Shown piece by piece: positions 19,345 to 28,643 of a stretch of 64,000 bases of DNA. Numbering within the stretch: position 1 is the stretch's first letter; every line of letters starts with the position of its first letter. The stretch spans positions 124,001-188,000 of the forward strand of contig NZ_SRLQ01000004.1 in the NCBI RefSeq assembly GCF_004745805.1, in the 5' to 3' direction. The position numbers and the translations under genes are program-made. The notes under the pieces are model-generated. The model did not search any database. It saw nothing but the letters and a program-made list of their open reading frames with translations, and had not been told where the DNA came from. The stretch comes from Mycolicibacterium sp. CH28 (GTDB taxonomy: Bacteria; Actinomycetota; Actinomycetes; Mycobacteriales; Mycobacteriaceae).

Positions 19345-20124
19345 ATGCCGCTGGGCAAGCGTGAATCCGGGGTTCCCGCCGAGGGCGACGAACTCGTATC
19401 CCCCGACCTCGTATCCGCCGAAGCCGCGGATGCTGCGGTCGCCGAGGCCGAAGCCCGTGCCGAGGCAGCCCGCGCCCGGGCAAATGAGTTGCGCCGCAGG
19501 CTGGAAACCTCGCGCCAAGAGGCACAGTCCCCGACCGAGGATGCCCCCGAGGACGCCGCCGAAACCACCGACGTCCCCGCCGCCGAGGCGCAGTCGGCTG
19601 ACGAGTTCACACCCCCGAAACGCCGCCGCTTACGCGCGCCCCGGCCCAAAACCGTGGCAGCCGCGGCGGCCGTGCTGCTGATCGCCGGCCTGTCCGGCAC
19701 CACCGGATATCTGGTGTGGGAACACAGCAAGGCCGAGGCGCAGCGCCAGCGCACCGCCGAGTACGCGGCCGCTGCTCGCCAGGGTGTGGTGAACCTGATG
19801 TCCATGGACTACACGAAGGCCAAGGAGAGCGTTCAACGCATCGTCGACGACTCCACGGGCAAGTTCAAGACCAACATGGAAGACAACACCGATGAACTGG
19901 TCAGGGCGCTGCAAGACTCCAAGATGACCACCAAGGTGACCGTCAACGACGCAGCGGTGGATTCGATGGACGCCCAGTCCGCCGTCGTGCTGGTCGCCGC
20001 GACCTCGCACCGCGAGGGCCCGAACGCGCCCAAGGAAGACCAGCAGCCGCGGGTCTGGCGAGTGGTGGTGACCGTCGAGCGCGACGGCGGGCAGATCAAG
20101 GTCTCCGACGTCGAGTTTGCCTGA
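19345..20124 (+). CDS. Mce-associated membrane protein (Mam-type), third copy
   Basis: 259-residue protein with a long Ala/Glu/Arg-rich coiled segment (AADAAVAEAEARAEAARARA), a membrane span at about 103-122 and an extracytoplasmic domain containing VVNLMSMDYTKAKESVQRIV and VWRVVVTVERDGGQIKVSDV. It is the closest relative in the window of the protein at 10992-11699, including the terminal VSDVEFA versus MSNVEFVP. The ATG has GAGGAGG four bases upstream. Another orphan Mam, with no Mce genes next to it. Confidence 0.8.
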   Translation: MPLGKRESGVPAEGDELVSPDLVSAEAADAAVAEAEARAEAARARANELRRRLETSRQEAQSPTEDAPEDAAETTDVPAAEAQSADEFTPPKRRRLRAPRPKTVAAAAAVLLIAGLSGTTGYLVWEHSKAEAQRQRTAEYAAAARQGVVNLMSMDYTKAKESVQRIVDDSTGKFKTNMEDNTDELVRALQDSKMTTKVTVNDAAVDSMDAQSAVVLVAATSHREGPNAPKEDQQPRVWRVVVTVERDGGQIKVSDVEFA

Positions 20125-20239
20125 GGGCTGCGGCGATCGTCGGTAGCCACCGCCACCCGCGATCCGAAACGATAACCGTCACTACCGCTTCGGCATCGGC
20201 TTCGGTTTCGGCATCCCCCGCCCGATCATTCGATGACGA

Positions 20240-20271
20240 CCGTGGCCCCTCCCGTGAGGAAGGGGCCACGG
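20240..20271. terminator. Bidirectional hairpin between convergent genes
   Basis: Perfect 11-bp stem CCGTGGCCCCT / AGGGGCCACGG with a 10-base loop, between the Mam gene (ends 20124) and the repeat protein gene (ends 20291). Only short T-rich sequence follows on either side, as is common for mycobacterial intrinsic terminators. Confidence 0.75.
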
Positions 20272-20290
20272 TGCGTTTCGCGTCGAGGAC

Positions 20291-23032
20291 CTAGGCGGCC
20301 TTGCCGCCCTTGTTCGAGCTCTTGGCCGAACCCGCCGACTGCTTCTTCGACGAGCTGGATGCCGAACCGTTGCCCGAGCTGTCACCCTTGCTATCCGAGG
20401 ACGCCTTGGTGTCCGTCGACGCCTTGGTGTCCGAAGATCCGCTCGTACCCGGCTTGGGCAGCGAAGGAAGCGACGGCGCCTTGGGCAGCGACAGCGACGG
20501 CAGCTTGGGCAGCGACGGCAGCGACAGCGACGGCGCCTTGGGCAGCGAAGGAAGCGACACCTTGGGCGGCGTCACCTTCGTGCCGGAATCACTCGAGCCG
20601 GAGCCGCTCGTGCCCGAATCACTCGAGCCGGAGCCGCTCGTGCCGGAGTCAGCGGCCGACGGAGTGGTGGCGGCAGCCTTCTTCGAGGTGCTCGGTGCGG
20701 GCGCGCTGTCCTTGACATTCAACGAGACCGTCGGAGCGTTGCCGGCGATGCTCGTCACCGTGTCGTTCACACCCTTCACCGCGGACTTCACCGCGGCACC
20801 GGCCGCGGCCACGGTCGCTGCCGCGGCCGCCGCACCGCCGGCGTTGATACCGCCCCCGATGTGGATCCCACCGAGGTTGATGTTGAACGACGCCTGCAGG
20901 CTTGCGCTCAACGCATTGGCCAGGGCGGTCAGCTGTGCACTGATGTGGGCGCCTGCTGTGGCGAGGGCACTCACCACGGCTTCCGGAGTGGGCAGTGCCG
21001 ACAGCGCTGCCTTGATCGCGGCGTCGAGCGCAGCGCCGCCCACGATGAGGCCCTTGTTGAGAGCGCCGATCAGTGCACCACCCGCGGCCACACCGGCGTT
21101 CAGCCCGGCGGTGAGCGCAGCTGCACCCGTCTCAATTACCTGCTGGCCGACATGCAATGCGGCTTCGAGGCCGCCACCGAGGGCTCCGGTAACCGTGTTC
21201 AGTGCGGCGGAGGCCGCCGCGACGAACTGAGCCGGCGACGGGAAGGCCGAGACTGCCGCGTTGAACGCCGCTGCCAAGGTCGCACCACCGGAAGCCAGCG
21301 CGTCGACGAAGCCCTGCAGTCCGTCGATGCTCACGTTCAGAGCTGCCTTCAACGCCAGACCGAGGTTGATGTTGATGTTGCCCAGCGCGTTGACAAGTGC
21401 GGTGATGAATGCCGCCGGGTTGGGGAACGCCGCCAACGCCGCCTGGAACGCCGCCGACAATGCACTGGCGCCGTTGCCGAGGGCATTCAGCACTGCTTGG
21501 AATGCGGTCTGGCCCGCGGCAATTCCGGCTTGGATGGTGGCGCCCAACTGCCCGGTCAAGGTCGTCAGGGCACCGGTCAAGATGCTCAATGTCGGGTTGA
21601 TACCGGCCAGTGCAGCGTTGAGCGCGGCGACGAACGCCGCCGGCGTCGGGAACGCCTTCAGTGCGGCGTTGAACGCCGCCGCCAAGCTCGCACCACCGGA
21701 AACCAGCGCATCGACAAAGCCCTTGAGCCCGTCGACACTCACGTTCAGAGCTGCCTGCAGCGCCAGACCGAGGTTGACGTCAATGTTGCCGAAGGCCTGC
21801 ACCAAGGCGCTGATGAATGCCGCCGGATTCGGGAACGCCGCCAACGCCGCCTGGAACGCCGCCGCCAACGCACTACCACCATCACCGAGGGCCTTGATCA
21901 CCGCCTCAAAACCGGTCAGCCCCGCGGCAATTCCAGCCTGAATCGTCGCACCCAACTGCCCCGTAAACGTCGTCAACGCATTGGCCAACACACCCAACGT
22001 CGGATTGATCGCCGCCAACGCACCACTAAGCGCAGCCACAAACGCCGCCGGCGTCGGGAACGCCTTCAACGCGGCGTTGAACGCCGCCGCCAAGCTCGCA
22101 CCACCGGAAACCAGCGCATCGACAAAGCCCTTGAGCCCATCAACACTGACATTGATAACCGCCTGCAGAGCCAGACCGAGGTTGACGTCAATGTTGCCGA
22201 AGGCCTGCACCAACGCCGAAATGAACGCAGCCGGATTCGGGAACGCCGCCAACGCCGCCTGGAACGCCGCCGCCAACGCACTACCACCATCACCGAGGGC
22301 CTTGATCACCGCCTCAAAACCGGTCAGCCCCGCGGCAATTCCAGCCTGAATCGTCGCACCCAACTGCCCCGTAAACGTCGTCAACGCATTGGCCAACACA
22401 CCCAACGTCGGATTGATCGCCGCCAACGCACCACTAAGCGCAGCCACAAACGCCGCCGGCGTCGGGAACGCCTTCAACGCAGCCTCGAAGGCCGCGGAGA
22501 GCGACGCACCACCGGCCAAGAGCGCATTCGCCAGTGCCACTGCGCCGTCGATGCTGACGTTGAGCGCGGCCTGCAGTGCCAGACCCAGATTCACGTCGAT
22601 GCTGCCGAAGGCCTGCACCAACGCCGAAATGAACGCCGCCGGATTCGGGAACTGCGCCAAAGCCTTGTCAACAGCGGTGGCGAGCGCGCCGCCGCTCTGG
22701 AGCAGGCCGTCGACGATCGACTGCAACGCCGTGTTGCCCGCGCCAAGTCCCGAGATGAGCGTGGCTTGTAGCGCGTCACCCAACTGAGTGATCGCGGAGT
22801 CGGCCGCGCCGTTGAGGGCATTGAGGCCGCCCTGCAGCCCACCCCACGCGCCGTTGAGGGCTTGGATCACGTCCGAAAGCGAGGACAGCGAGACGTCGGC
22901 CAACGCCGACAGCGCCCGGTTGCTCGCGATATGAATGTCCGGCGGGGTCACTTGAATGGGTGCGAGCGCAATGGCGCTTGCACCGAATACTGCCACCCCC
23001 GCGGTCAGATATGACCGAACAGCAACGTCCAT
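20291..23032 (-). CDS. Large Ala-rich internally repeated exported protein with Ser/Lys tail
   Basis: 913 residues. A hydrophobic N-terminus (MDVAVRSYLTAGVAVFGASA) looks like a signal sequence. Residues about 70-700 are built from a 136-residue unit made of two related halves with the recurring motifs FPNPAAFISALVQAFG and FPTPAAFVAALSGALA and an LGLALQAALNVS segment; the helices are Ala/Leu-rich and amphipathic. The last 140 residues are Pro/Ser/Lys-rich (SLPSLPKAPSLSLPSLPK, then SDTKASTDTKASSDSKGD) and end in a basic tail. No enzyme motif is seen. A surface-exposed or wall-bound structural role is inferred. ATG at 23032 has a GAAGGGA ribosome site. Confidence 0.75.
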   Translation of the reverse strand: MDVAVRSYLTAGVAVFGASAIALAPIQVTPPDIHIASNRALSALADVSLSSLSDVIQALNGAWGGLQGGLNALNGAADSAITQLGDALQATLISGLGAGNTALQSIVDGLLQSGGALATAVDKALAQFPNPAAFISALVQAFGSIDVNLGLALQAALNVSIDGAVALANALLAGGASLSAAFEAALKAFPTPAAFVAALSGALAAINPTLGVLANALTTFTGQLGATIQAGIAAGLTGFEAVIKALGDGGSALAAAFQAALAAFPNPAAFISALVQAFGNIDVNLGLALQAVINVSVDGLKGFVDALVSGGASLAAAFNAALKAFPTPAAFVAALSGALAAINPTLGVLANALTTFTGQLGATIQAGIAAGLTGFEAVIKALGDGGSALAAAFQAALAAFPNPAAFISALVQAFGNIDVNLGLALQAALNVSVDGLKGFVDALVSGGASLAAAFNAALKAFPTPAAFVAALNAALAGINPTLSILTGALTTLTGQLGATIQAGIAAGQTAFQAVLNALGNGASALSAAFQAALAAFPNPAAFITALVNALGNININLGLALKAALNVSIDGLQGFVDALASGGATLAAAFNAAVSAFPSPAQFVAAASAALNTVTGALGGGLEAALHVGQQVIETGAAALTAGLNAGVAAGGALIGALNKGLIVGGAALDAAIKAALSALPTPEAVVSALATAGAHISAQLTALANALSASLQASFNINLGGIHIGGGINAGGAAAAAATVAAAGAAVKSAVKGVNDTVTSIAGNAPTVSLNVKDSAPAPSTSKKAAATTPSAADSGTSGSGSSDSGTSGSGSSDSGTKVTPPKVSLPSLPKAPSLSLPSLPKLPSLSLPKAPSLPSLPKPGTSGSSDTKASTDTKASSDSKGDSSGNGSASSSSKKQSAGSAKSSNKGGKAA
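21822..22480. repeat. Tandem 408-bp repeat inside the repeat protein gene
   Basis: By eye, 251 bases at 21822-22072 are identical to 22230-22480, a period of 408 bp or 136 codons. The rest of the unit is also highly similar, and further, more diverged copies lie on either side. Near-identity at third codon positions points to recent duplication or gene conversion and makes copy number unstable. Confidence 0.85.
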
Positions 23033-24040
23033 GACGATCCCTTCAAGTGAGTTCAGCCCCGACAATCGGCAACCTACCTGAGAAAAACCTAAGTGGCAAA
23101 ACGATTGCTCTCAGTTTTTGTCGATAACTGTTTCACCAGCGTTACCATCCGCCTGTAATTAGCTGTCGCGAAAATAACTGTGCCTATGTCGCCGCATCGA
23201 TATCGCTGGAACAGCAAATGTGCGGTCGCCACCAGCCGCCGGCCGCCGTGGCGGACCCCCGCCGGCGGCGAAGCCGACCGCCGCACTGGACGTCACCGGT
23301 GGTCACACGGATAGTTGCGACCACAATGACCTTCGCCGTGGATCTCCCGCCGCGGGCCGCCACACCACGCCGCCGCGGCACGATCCACGCCGCGCCAGCA
23401 AGATATTGACGCTGGTGGCGTTCCTGTGGACGCCTTAGCTACGACAGGCAGTGCCGTTCAGACGCTTTCGCGGCACCTAGTGCTGCGTGCGCTACCGGGA
23501 CACGCCGTGGCGACCGGTCGGCACCACTCCCCCCGCCCCGGCCTCCCCATCCCGGGACGGGGCGATGACAGGTCGAATTCGGCCGATGTGGTTTGAACCC
23601 GACCGCCACGGGGAACAGCGCTCTCACATTGTTCCGGCGTCAACTAGGTACGCAGACGAGCCCAGCCGATTGCGTCGCCAGGATTGGAAACTCTTCGTCT
23701 ATTCCCTGGTCGACTCGGACCGCGAGTCCTGCGCGCACGTTGCTGATATCAGGCCATCGCACTATTTGTGAATTAGCTGTCATAAGAAATCCTCAGCCAG
23801 AGGGCGCGCTAAACTTAAGAATTGCTGAGAGTCGTCTGGCGATCCTTTGAGCCAGTCAGCAAACTACATATCCAACGGGTAAATGCCAGCGCAGTCCGGA
23901 TCCAGGTTGTGGGGAACCGCCCCGGCCGCAACGGACGAGCCCGGCGAAGCCCCCCCGGCCAAGTAGCGCACTTGGGAGGCGCCGGGTTCGACCCCAACGA
24001 ACTGGACCGTGAGCCGATCAGCTCGACGATCGTGGCATTG
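23033..24040. other. About 1 kb without a recognisable gene
   Basis: Upstream region of the repeat protein plus unexplained sequence. Open frames here are short, overlap each other and lack the high third-position GC bias of the neighbours. A 47-codon minus-strand frame at 23640-23783 has GAGGA six bases before its ATG but no family resemblance. The stretch 23760-23880 is richer in A+T than its surroundings. It may be decayed sequence continuing from the thiolase remnant. Confidence 0.5.
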
Positions 24041-24110
24041 TGGCCCAGCGCGATCGCGCCGCCCAGCGGGTTGGAGTACCCACCGCCTCGATGATCACCG
24101 CGGCACGCAT
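24041..24110 (-). pseudogene. Thiolase remnant with both ends joined
   Basis: Twelve bases after the CoA-transferase stop, an ATG opens MRAAVIIEAVGTP, the usual thiolase N-terminus (compare MRDAVIVEAVRTP). About 35 bases later, in another frame, the sequence reads NPLGGAIALGH, the active-site histidine segment near the thiolase C-terminus. The roughly 350 residues that should lie between are missing. A large internal deletion of an acetyl-CoA acetyltransferase-type gene explains this. The fragments are short, but both hallmark motifs in order on one strand are unlikely by chance. Confidence 0.6.
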
Positions 24111-24122
24111 CGCTGCTTCAGT

Positions 24123-25337
24123 TCACGAGATGGCGCCCCGAGCGCGCAGTTGGTGAATCTCGTTGCCGGACAACCCGAGCTCACCCAAAACGGCGTCGGT
24201 ATGCTCGCCGAGCCCGGGCACTGGCCCCATCGCCTGTTCGTAACCCTCGATGATCGGGGGCGGCAGGATGGCTCTGATCGGTCCGGCTGTGGTCTGCACC
24301 GAGCGCCAGCGATCGCGGGCGCTCAGGTGCGGGTGCGCCAAGACTTCGCTGGGCAGGTTGTACCGGGCGTTACCGATCCCGGCCGCATCGGCGATCTCCT
24401 GTACACGTTCGAGATCATTTTTGTCACACCAGCTTTGGATCGCCGCATCGATTTCACCGCGGTGGGCAACTCGATCCGCGTTGGTGGCGAAGCGCGGGTC
24501 TCCGGCCAGGTCGGGGCGCTCGATGATCTCGCGTGCCAGTCGCTGCCATTCCCGGTCGTTGGTGGTGCCCATCACGACCGTCTGACCGTCAGCGGTGCGA
24601 TAGGCCCCGTACGGTGCGACGGCGGGCGAGCCGAGCCCCAGCGGCTGCTGGTCGATACCCGAGTGCTGGGTATAGGTCAGGGGGTAGCCCATCAGATCCA
24701 TCATCGTGTCGAACAGGCTCACGTTGACCGCACCACCACGCCGGTCCCGGTGGTCGCGCGAGTAAAGCAGCGCCATGATCGACAGCGCCGAGTACAGACC
24801 GGTGGAGATGTCGGCGATCGGCGGCCCGGGTTTGGCGGGCTGCCCGGGGTAACCCGTCACCGCACAGGATCCGGATTCGGACTGGGTCAGTAGATCGTAG
24901 GCTCGCTTGTGCGACAACGGTCCGCCGGCGCCGTATCCGTCGATCTCAACCGCGATGACATCGGGGTACCTGTCCCGGAGGTGCTCGGGTGCGATGCCCA
25001 GCCGGGCCGTGGATCCGGGCGCCAGATTCGACACCAGTACGTCGGCGCGCTCGAGCAGACGATGCAGAATCGCCATGCCCTCAGCCGACTTGAGGTCCAG
25101 CGCAACCGATTCCTTGTTGCGGTTGACCCAGACGAAATGCGCGGCAAGGCCGCCGGGACCATTGACGACATCGTCGTAGTGGCGGGCGAAATCACCGCCG
25201 GCGGGGTTCTCCACCTTGATCACGCGGGCCCCGAAGTCGGCGAGGACCCGGGTGCACATCGGCGCCGACACCGCCTGTTCCAATGCCACCACGGTGACAC
25301 CGGCCAGCGGGGCCGCCGATTGATCCGCAGACGTCAT
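24123..25337 (-). CDS. CaiB/BaiF family (class III) CoA-transferase
   Basis: 404-residue class III CoA-transferase that moves CoA between carboxylic acids through an aspartyl-CoA anhydride. The N-terminal PLAGVTVVALEQAVSAPMCTR segment, DFGARVIKVENP, NRNKESVALDLK and DVLVSNLAPGSTARLG are family hallmarks, and the catalytic Asp is Asp176 in PPIADISTGLYSA. QSESGSCAVTGYPGQPAKPG resembles the mesaconyl/itaconyl/succinyl-CoA-type subgroup, but the acid substrate is not readable. Divergent from acetoacetyl-CoA synthetase and followed by a thiolase remnant, so it probably belonged to a short- or branched-chain acyl-CoA pathway. Confidence 0.88.
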   Translation of the reverse strand: MTSADQSAAPLAGVTVVALEQAVSAPMCTRVLADFGARVIKVENPAGGDFARHYDDVVNGPGGLAAHFVWVNRNKESVALDLKSAEGMAILHRLLERADVLVSNLAPGSTARLGIAPEHLRDRYPDVIAVEIDGYGAGGPLSHKRAYDLLTQSESGSCAVTGYPGQPAKPGPPIADISTGLYSALSIMALLYSRDHRDRRGGAVNVSLFDTMMDLMGYPLTYTQHSGIDQQPLGLGSPAVAPYGAYRTADGQTVVMGTTNDREWQRLAREIIERPDLAGDPRFATNADRVAHRGEIDAAIQSWCDKNDLERVQEIADAAGIGNARYNLPSEVLAHPHLSARDRWRSVQTTAGPIRAILPPPIIEGYEQAMGPVPGLGEHTDAVLGELGLSGNEIHQLRARGAIS

Positions 25338-25546
25338 CCGATCACCATACGGTCGATCGCCAGGCGTCCCAGCGCCGTCACGCTCGTCGCGCCCCCGTCA
25401 GCGGCGCGCAGGCGGCGGTGCCTGCGTGTCGGCGGCCCCGGCGCTAAGCCACAATATTCACGTTCACATTCGGAAGAATGGCTGCACAACCTGCGACACG
25501 CGGTTTCGGCAGGACACCGCACGGCGGAGGCAGCGAGAGGAGTCGA

Positions 25547-27493
25547 GTGCCGCATACCGACGGGCCCGACACAGGTACCGAACCCCAATGGAAACGATTC
25601 GCCCGCACCACGGCCGCGCACTTCGGTGCGCCGGTCGGTGACTACTCCGAATTGTGGCAGTGGTCGGTCGATCACCCGGCGCGATTCTGGCGGGCGGTCT
25701 GGGAGTACTTCGACATCACCGCTGACGTCGGCCCCGGCCCGGGCGAGCGGGACATACTCGCCGATGCCTCGATGCCCGGTGCACAGTGGTTTCCCGGTGT
25801 CCGGCTGAACTACGTCGAGCAGATCCTGCGGCATCGCTCGCGCAGCGGTGCCGCGATTGTCGGTGTCGACGAGGACGGCACCCGAACCGAGATCAGCTGG
25901 GCGGAGCTGGCTGGACGTACCGGCGCGGTAGCCGCCGAACTGCGTCGGCTCGGTGTCGGCCCCGGCGACCGCGTGGCCGGATATCTGCCTGACGTCCCCG
26001 ACGCGATGGTCGTCTTTCTGGCAACCGCCGCGTTGGGCGCGGTGTGGTCGGCCTGCGGCCAGGACTACGCGCCCGAGGGCGCCGCGTCCCGGTTGGCCCA
26101 GCTGCAACCCAAGGTGCTGTTCAGCGCCGACGGGTATCGGCTCGGCGGACGCTGGATCGACAAGCGCGCCGACACCGCGGAACTCGTGGGCCTGCTGCCC
26201 GGCGATCCCCATCTGCTCGTCCTGGACAGCGATGACTTTCGCAATCTGGTGGCAGAACCCGTCGACCCGGACATCACCGCGGTCCCCTTCGACCACCCGC
26301 TGTGGGTGCTGTTCAGCTCCGGCACAACCGGCAAACCCAAGGGCATCGTGCACGGGCACGGCGGGGTCGTCCTGGAGCACTTGAAAGCGACTGCCCTGCA
26401 TGCGAATCTGGGCCCAGGCGACGTGTTCTTCTGGCACACCGCCCTGAGCTGGATGATGTGGAACTTCCGCATCGCCGGCCTGATGTGCGGTGCGACGGTG
26501 GTCTGTTACAGCGGCCACCCGCTCTATCCCGATGCTGACCGGCTGTGGCAGCTGCTCGAGGACGAGAAGGTGACCTACTTCGGCACCAGCCCCGGCCACC
26601 TGCTGGCCAGCCGCAAGGCGGGGCTGCATCCAGGTACCGTCCATGACCTGCACCGGCTGACGACGATCGGCAGCACCGGCTCGCCGCTACCGGCGGAGCT
26701 GTTCGACTGGGTACACGCCGAGGTCGGCGAGCACGTGATGGTGTCCTCGATCAGCGGAGGGACCGACGTGGTGACCGCGTTCGCCGGCGGAACCTCAGGC
26801 GTGCCGGTGATCCCTGGCGAACTCACTACCCGATACCTCGGCGTCGCGCTGCACAGTTGGTCACCGCACCGGCAACCGCTGATCGGAGAGGTCGGCGAGA
26901 TGGTGATCACCGCGCCGATGCCGTCGATGCCCATCGGTTTCTGGGACGACGACGGATCTCGCTACCGCGCCGCGTATTTCGACCATCCTTGGGCCGGCCC
27001 TCCGGCTCGGGACGTTTGGCGACACGGCGACTGGGTGACCGTCACCGACTCGGGTTCCCTGATCATCCACGGCCGCAGCGATGCCACCCTCAACCGGCAC
27101 GGCATCCGGATGGGATCGGCCGACATCTACGAGGTGGTCGAAGCGATCGAGGCGGTGACCGAAGCGTTCGTCCTCGGTATCGACGGTCCCGACGGGACCT
27201 ATTGGATGCCGTTGTTCGTCACGCTGGTCAACGGCCGCACGCTCGACGACGAGCTCGTCACCACGATCCGGTCGGCGATACGGACCAAACTGTCGCCGCG
27301 GCACGTGCCCGATGACATCATCCAGGCACCGGGGATCCCGCACACCCGCACCGGCAAGAAACTCGAGGTACCGGTGACCGCGATCATGGCCGGTCACGCC
27401 GATGTGTCACTGGACCCGAGGTCGGTCGACAACCCCGATCTCATCGACTGGTACCGCGAACAGGGCCGGACGCACAACTGGTCCAAGGGCTGA
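25547..27493 (+). CDS. Acetoacetyl-CoA synthetase
   Basis: 648-residue ANL-superfamily ligase that activates acetoacetate with ATP and CoA. WFPGVRLNYVEQ is followed by the P-loop-like LFSSGTTGKPKGIVHGHGG, then GWMMWN-like SWMMWNFRIAGL, SISGGTDVV, the AMP-binding DVWRHGDWV motif and the C-terminal GRSDATLNRHGIRMGSADIY and IPHTRTGKKLEVP segment with the catalytic lysine. Motifs SISGGTD and NRHGIRMG distinguish it from acetyl-CoA synthetase. GTG at 25547 follows GAGAGGAG and gives the family length; ATG at 25478 would add 23 unlikely residues. It allows use of acetoacetate or ketone bodies for lipid synthesis. Confidence 0.88.
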   Translation: MPHTDGPDTGTEPQWKRFARTTAAHFGAPVGDYSELWQWSVDHPARFWRAVWEYFDITADVGPGPGERDILADASMPGAQWFPGVRLNYVEQILRHRSRSGAAIVGVDEDGTRTEISWAELAGRTGAVAAELRRLGVGPGDRVAGYLPDVPDAMVVFLATAALGAVWSACGQDYAPEGAASRLAQLQPKVLFSADGYRLGGRWIDKRADTAELVGLLPGDPHLLVLDSDDFRNLVAEPVDPDITAVPFDHPLWVLFSSGTTGKPKGIVHGHGGVVLEHLKATALHANLGPGDVFFWHTALSWMMWNFRIAGLMCGATVVCYSGHPLYPDADRLWQLLEDEKVTYFGTSPGHLLASRKAGLHPGTVHDLHRLTTIGSTGSPLPAELFDWVHAEVGEHVMVSSISGGTDVVTAFAGGTSGVPVIPGELTTRYLGVALHSWSPHRQPLIGEVGEMVITAPMPSMPIGFWDDDGSRYRAAYFDHPWAGPPARDVWRHGDWVTVTDSGSLIIHGRSDATLNRHGIRMGSADIYEVVEAIEAVTEAFVLGIDGPDGTYWMPLFVTLVNGRTLDDELVTTIRSAIRTKLSPRHVPDDIIQAPGIPHTRTGKKLEVPVTAIMAGHADVSLDPRSVDNPDLIDWYREQGRTHNWSKG

Positions 27494-27556
27494 TTGGCTC
27501 AACCCCATGCCAGGCCCGGTCGTCTACATTCGACACAACGGCTCTGGGAGGCGCAC

Positions 27557-27847
27557 ATGATCAAGCTGGAATTGCCCTACGTCACCGTGACGGTCGATGA
27601 TCGGTTGCGTAGCCGGCTGGCGCACGCCGGCGAGCGGTTGCGGGTTTCGCTGACCGCGTACCTGCGCAACGCCGCCGACGACGTCGACGGCCTGGGCCGC
27701 AAGGCCACCGCGGCCTGCCAAAGCGCCGCCACCCGGGTCGACACGGCGATGGCCGCGGCCACCACCCGGATCGCCACGGAGCCGCCCGTCCCGACGTCGG
27801 CACCGACACCGGCACCGGCACCGGCACCGACGCTGCGAGTCGTCTGA
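27557..27847 (+). CDS. Small hypothetical protein with Pro/Ala-rich tail
   Basis: 96 residues. A beta-like N-terminus (IKLELPYVTVTVDDRLRSRL) leads into an Ala-rich helical middle and a PTSAPTPAPAPAPTLRVV tail. No domain is recognised. The ATG has a GGGAGG site at 27546-27551, and TACATT at 27525-27530 is a plausible -10, so it appears to have its own promoter. The SDR gene starts one base after its stop, implying cotranscription and coupling. No signal peptide. Confidence 0.6.
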   Translation: MIKLELPYVTVTVDDRLRSRLAHAGERLRVSLTAYLRNAADDVDGLGRKATAACQSAATRVDTAMAAATTRIATEPPVPTSAPTPAPAPAPTLRVV

Positions 27848-27848
27848 G

Positions 27849-28634
27849 ATGGCTGCACCGACCGTCTTCATCACCGGCGCCGCCGCGGGCATCGGACGGG
27901 CAACGGCGTTGACGTTCGCTCGGCACGGCTACCGCGTCGGTGCCTACGACATCGACCTCGGCGGGCTGGGCACCCTCCGAACCGAGATCACCGACCATGG
28001 CGGTGACGTCGAAATAGGACGACTCGACGTCACCGACCCCGAAGAGTGGGCCGCCCGGCTCGCCGAATTCACCGGCCCCTCAGGCAAACTCGACGTCCTG
28101 GTGAACAATGCCGGGGTACTGACGACCGGTGCGTTCGCCGATGTCGCGCTCGCGGCGCACCGCCAAATGGTCGACATCAACTTCTCCGGTGCGCTGATCG
28201 GATTGCACACCGCATTCCCCTATCTGCGTGAAACCCCGCACGCCCAGGTGGTCAACATGTGCTCGGCCTCGGCGATCTACGGCCAGCCCGAGCTGGCCAC
28301 CTATTCGGCCACCAAGTTCGCGCTCCGCGCGCTGACCGAGGCCCTCGAACTGGAATGGCGCCGCTACGGGATCAGGGTGCTGGCGATGTGGCCGCTGTTC
28401 GTCAAGACAGCGATGACCGACGGCGTCCACACCGGCAGCACCAAGTCGCTGGGCGTCAACCTCAAGCCCGAGGATGTCGCCGCGGCGGTCTACTCGGCCA
28501 CCCACACCGGACGCGGCCGACTGCCCAAGGTGCACTATCCAGTCGGGCGCCAGACGAGTGTGTTCGCCGCGATATCGCAGGTGACGCCCAACTGGGTGCA
28601 GCGGCTGATCACCAAGACGGTGACACGCAGCTGA
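27849..28634 (+). CDS. Short-chain dehydrogenase/reductase
   Basis: 261-residue classical SDR. The NAD(P)-binding TGAAAGIGRAT lies at residues 9-19, Asp35 in YDIDLG favours NAD over NADP, the NNAG motif is at 86-89, and the catalytic Ser and Tyr152-x3-Lys156 (YSATK) are present. Substrate is unknown; it may serve alcohols, steroids or hydroxyacyl compounds. It directly follows the small hypothetical gene and, more distantly, acetoacetyl-CoA synthetase. The C-terminal RLITKTVTRS is basic and could be membrane-associating. Confidence 0.88.
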   Translation: MAAPTVFITGAAAGIGRATALTFARHGYRVGAYDIDLGGLGTLRTEITDHGGDVEIGRLDVTDPEEWAARLAEFTGPSGKLDVLVNNAGVLTTGAFADVALAAHRQMVDINFSGALIGLHTAFPYLRETPHAQVVNMCSASAIYGQPELATYSATKFALRALTEALELEWRRYGIRVLAMWPLFVKTAMTDGVHTGSTKSLGVNLKPEDVAAAVYSATHTGRGRLPKVHYPVGRQTSVFAAISQVTPNWVQRLITKTVTRS

Positions 28635-28643
28635 CCCGTCGCC

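Noticed and set aside
20861..22771. Repeat array considered as CRISPR-like
   Set aside because: The 408-bp units are coding, multiples of three, and show no spacer-repeat structure.
20301..22787. Several long plus-strand frames opposite the repeat protein
   Set aside because: They mirror the repetitive GC-rich gene on the minus strand; none has a ribosome site or known domain.
23640..23783. 47-codon minus-strand frame with GAGGA before ATG
   Set aside because: Codon use is unlike the neighbours and nothing resembles a family; left as part of the unexplained stretch.
23978..23996. tRNA T-arm-like GGGTTCGACCCC
   Set aside because: The stem on the 5' side does not pair and no acceptor or anticodon arms are nearby.
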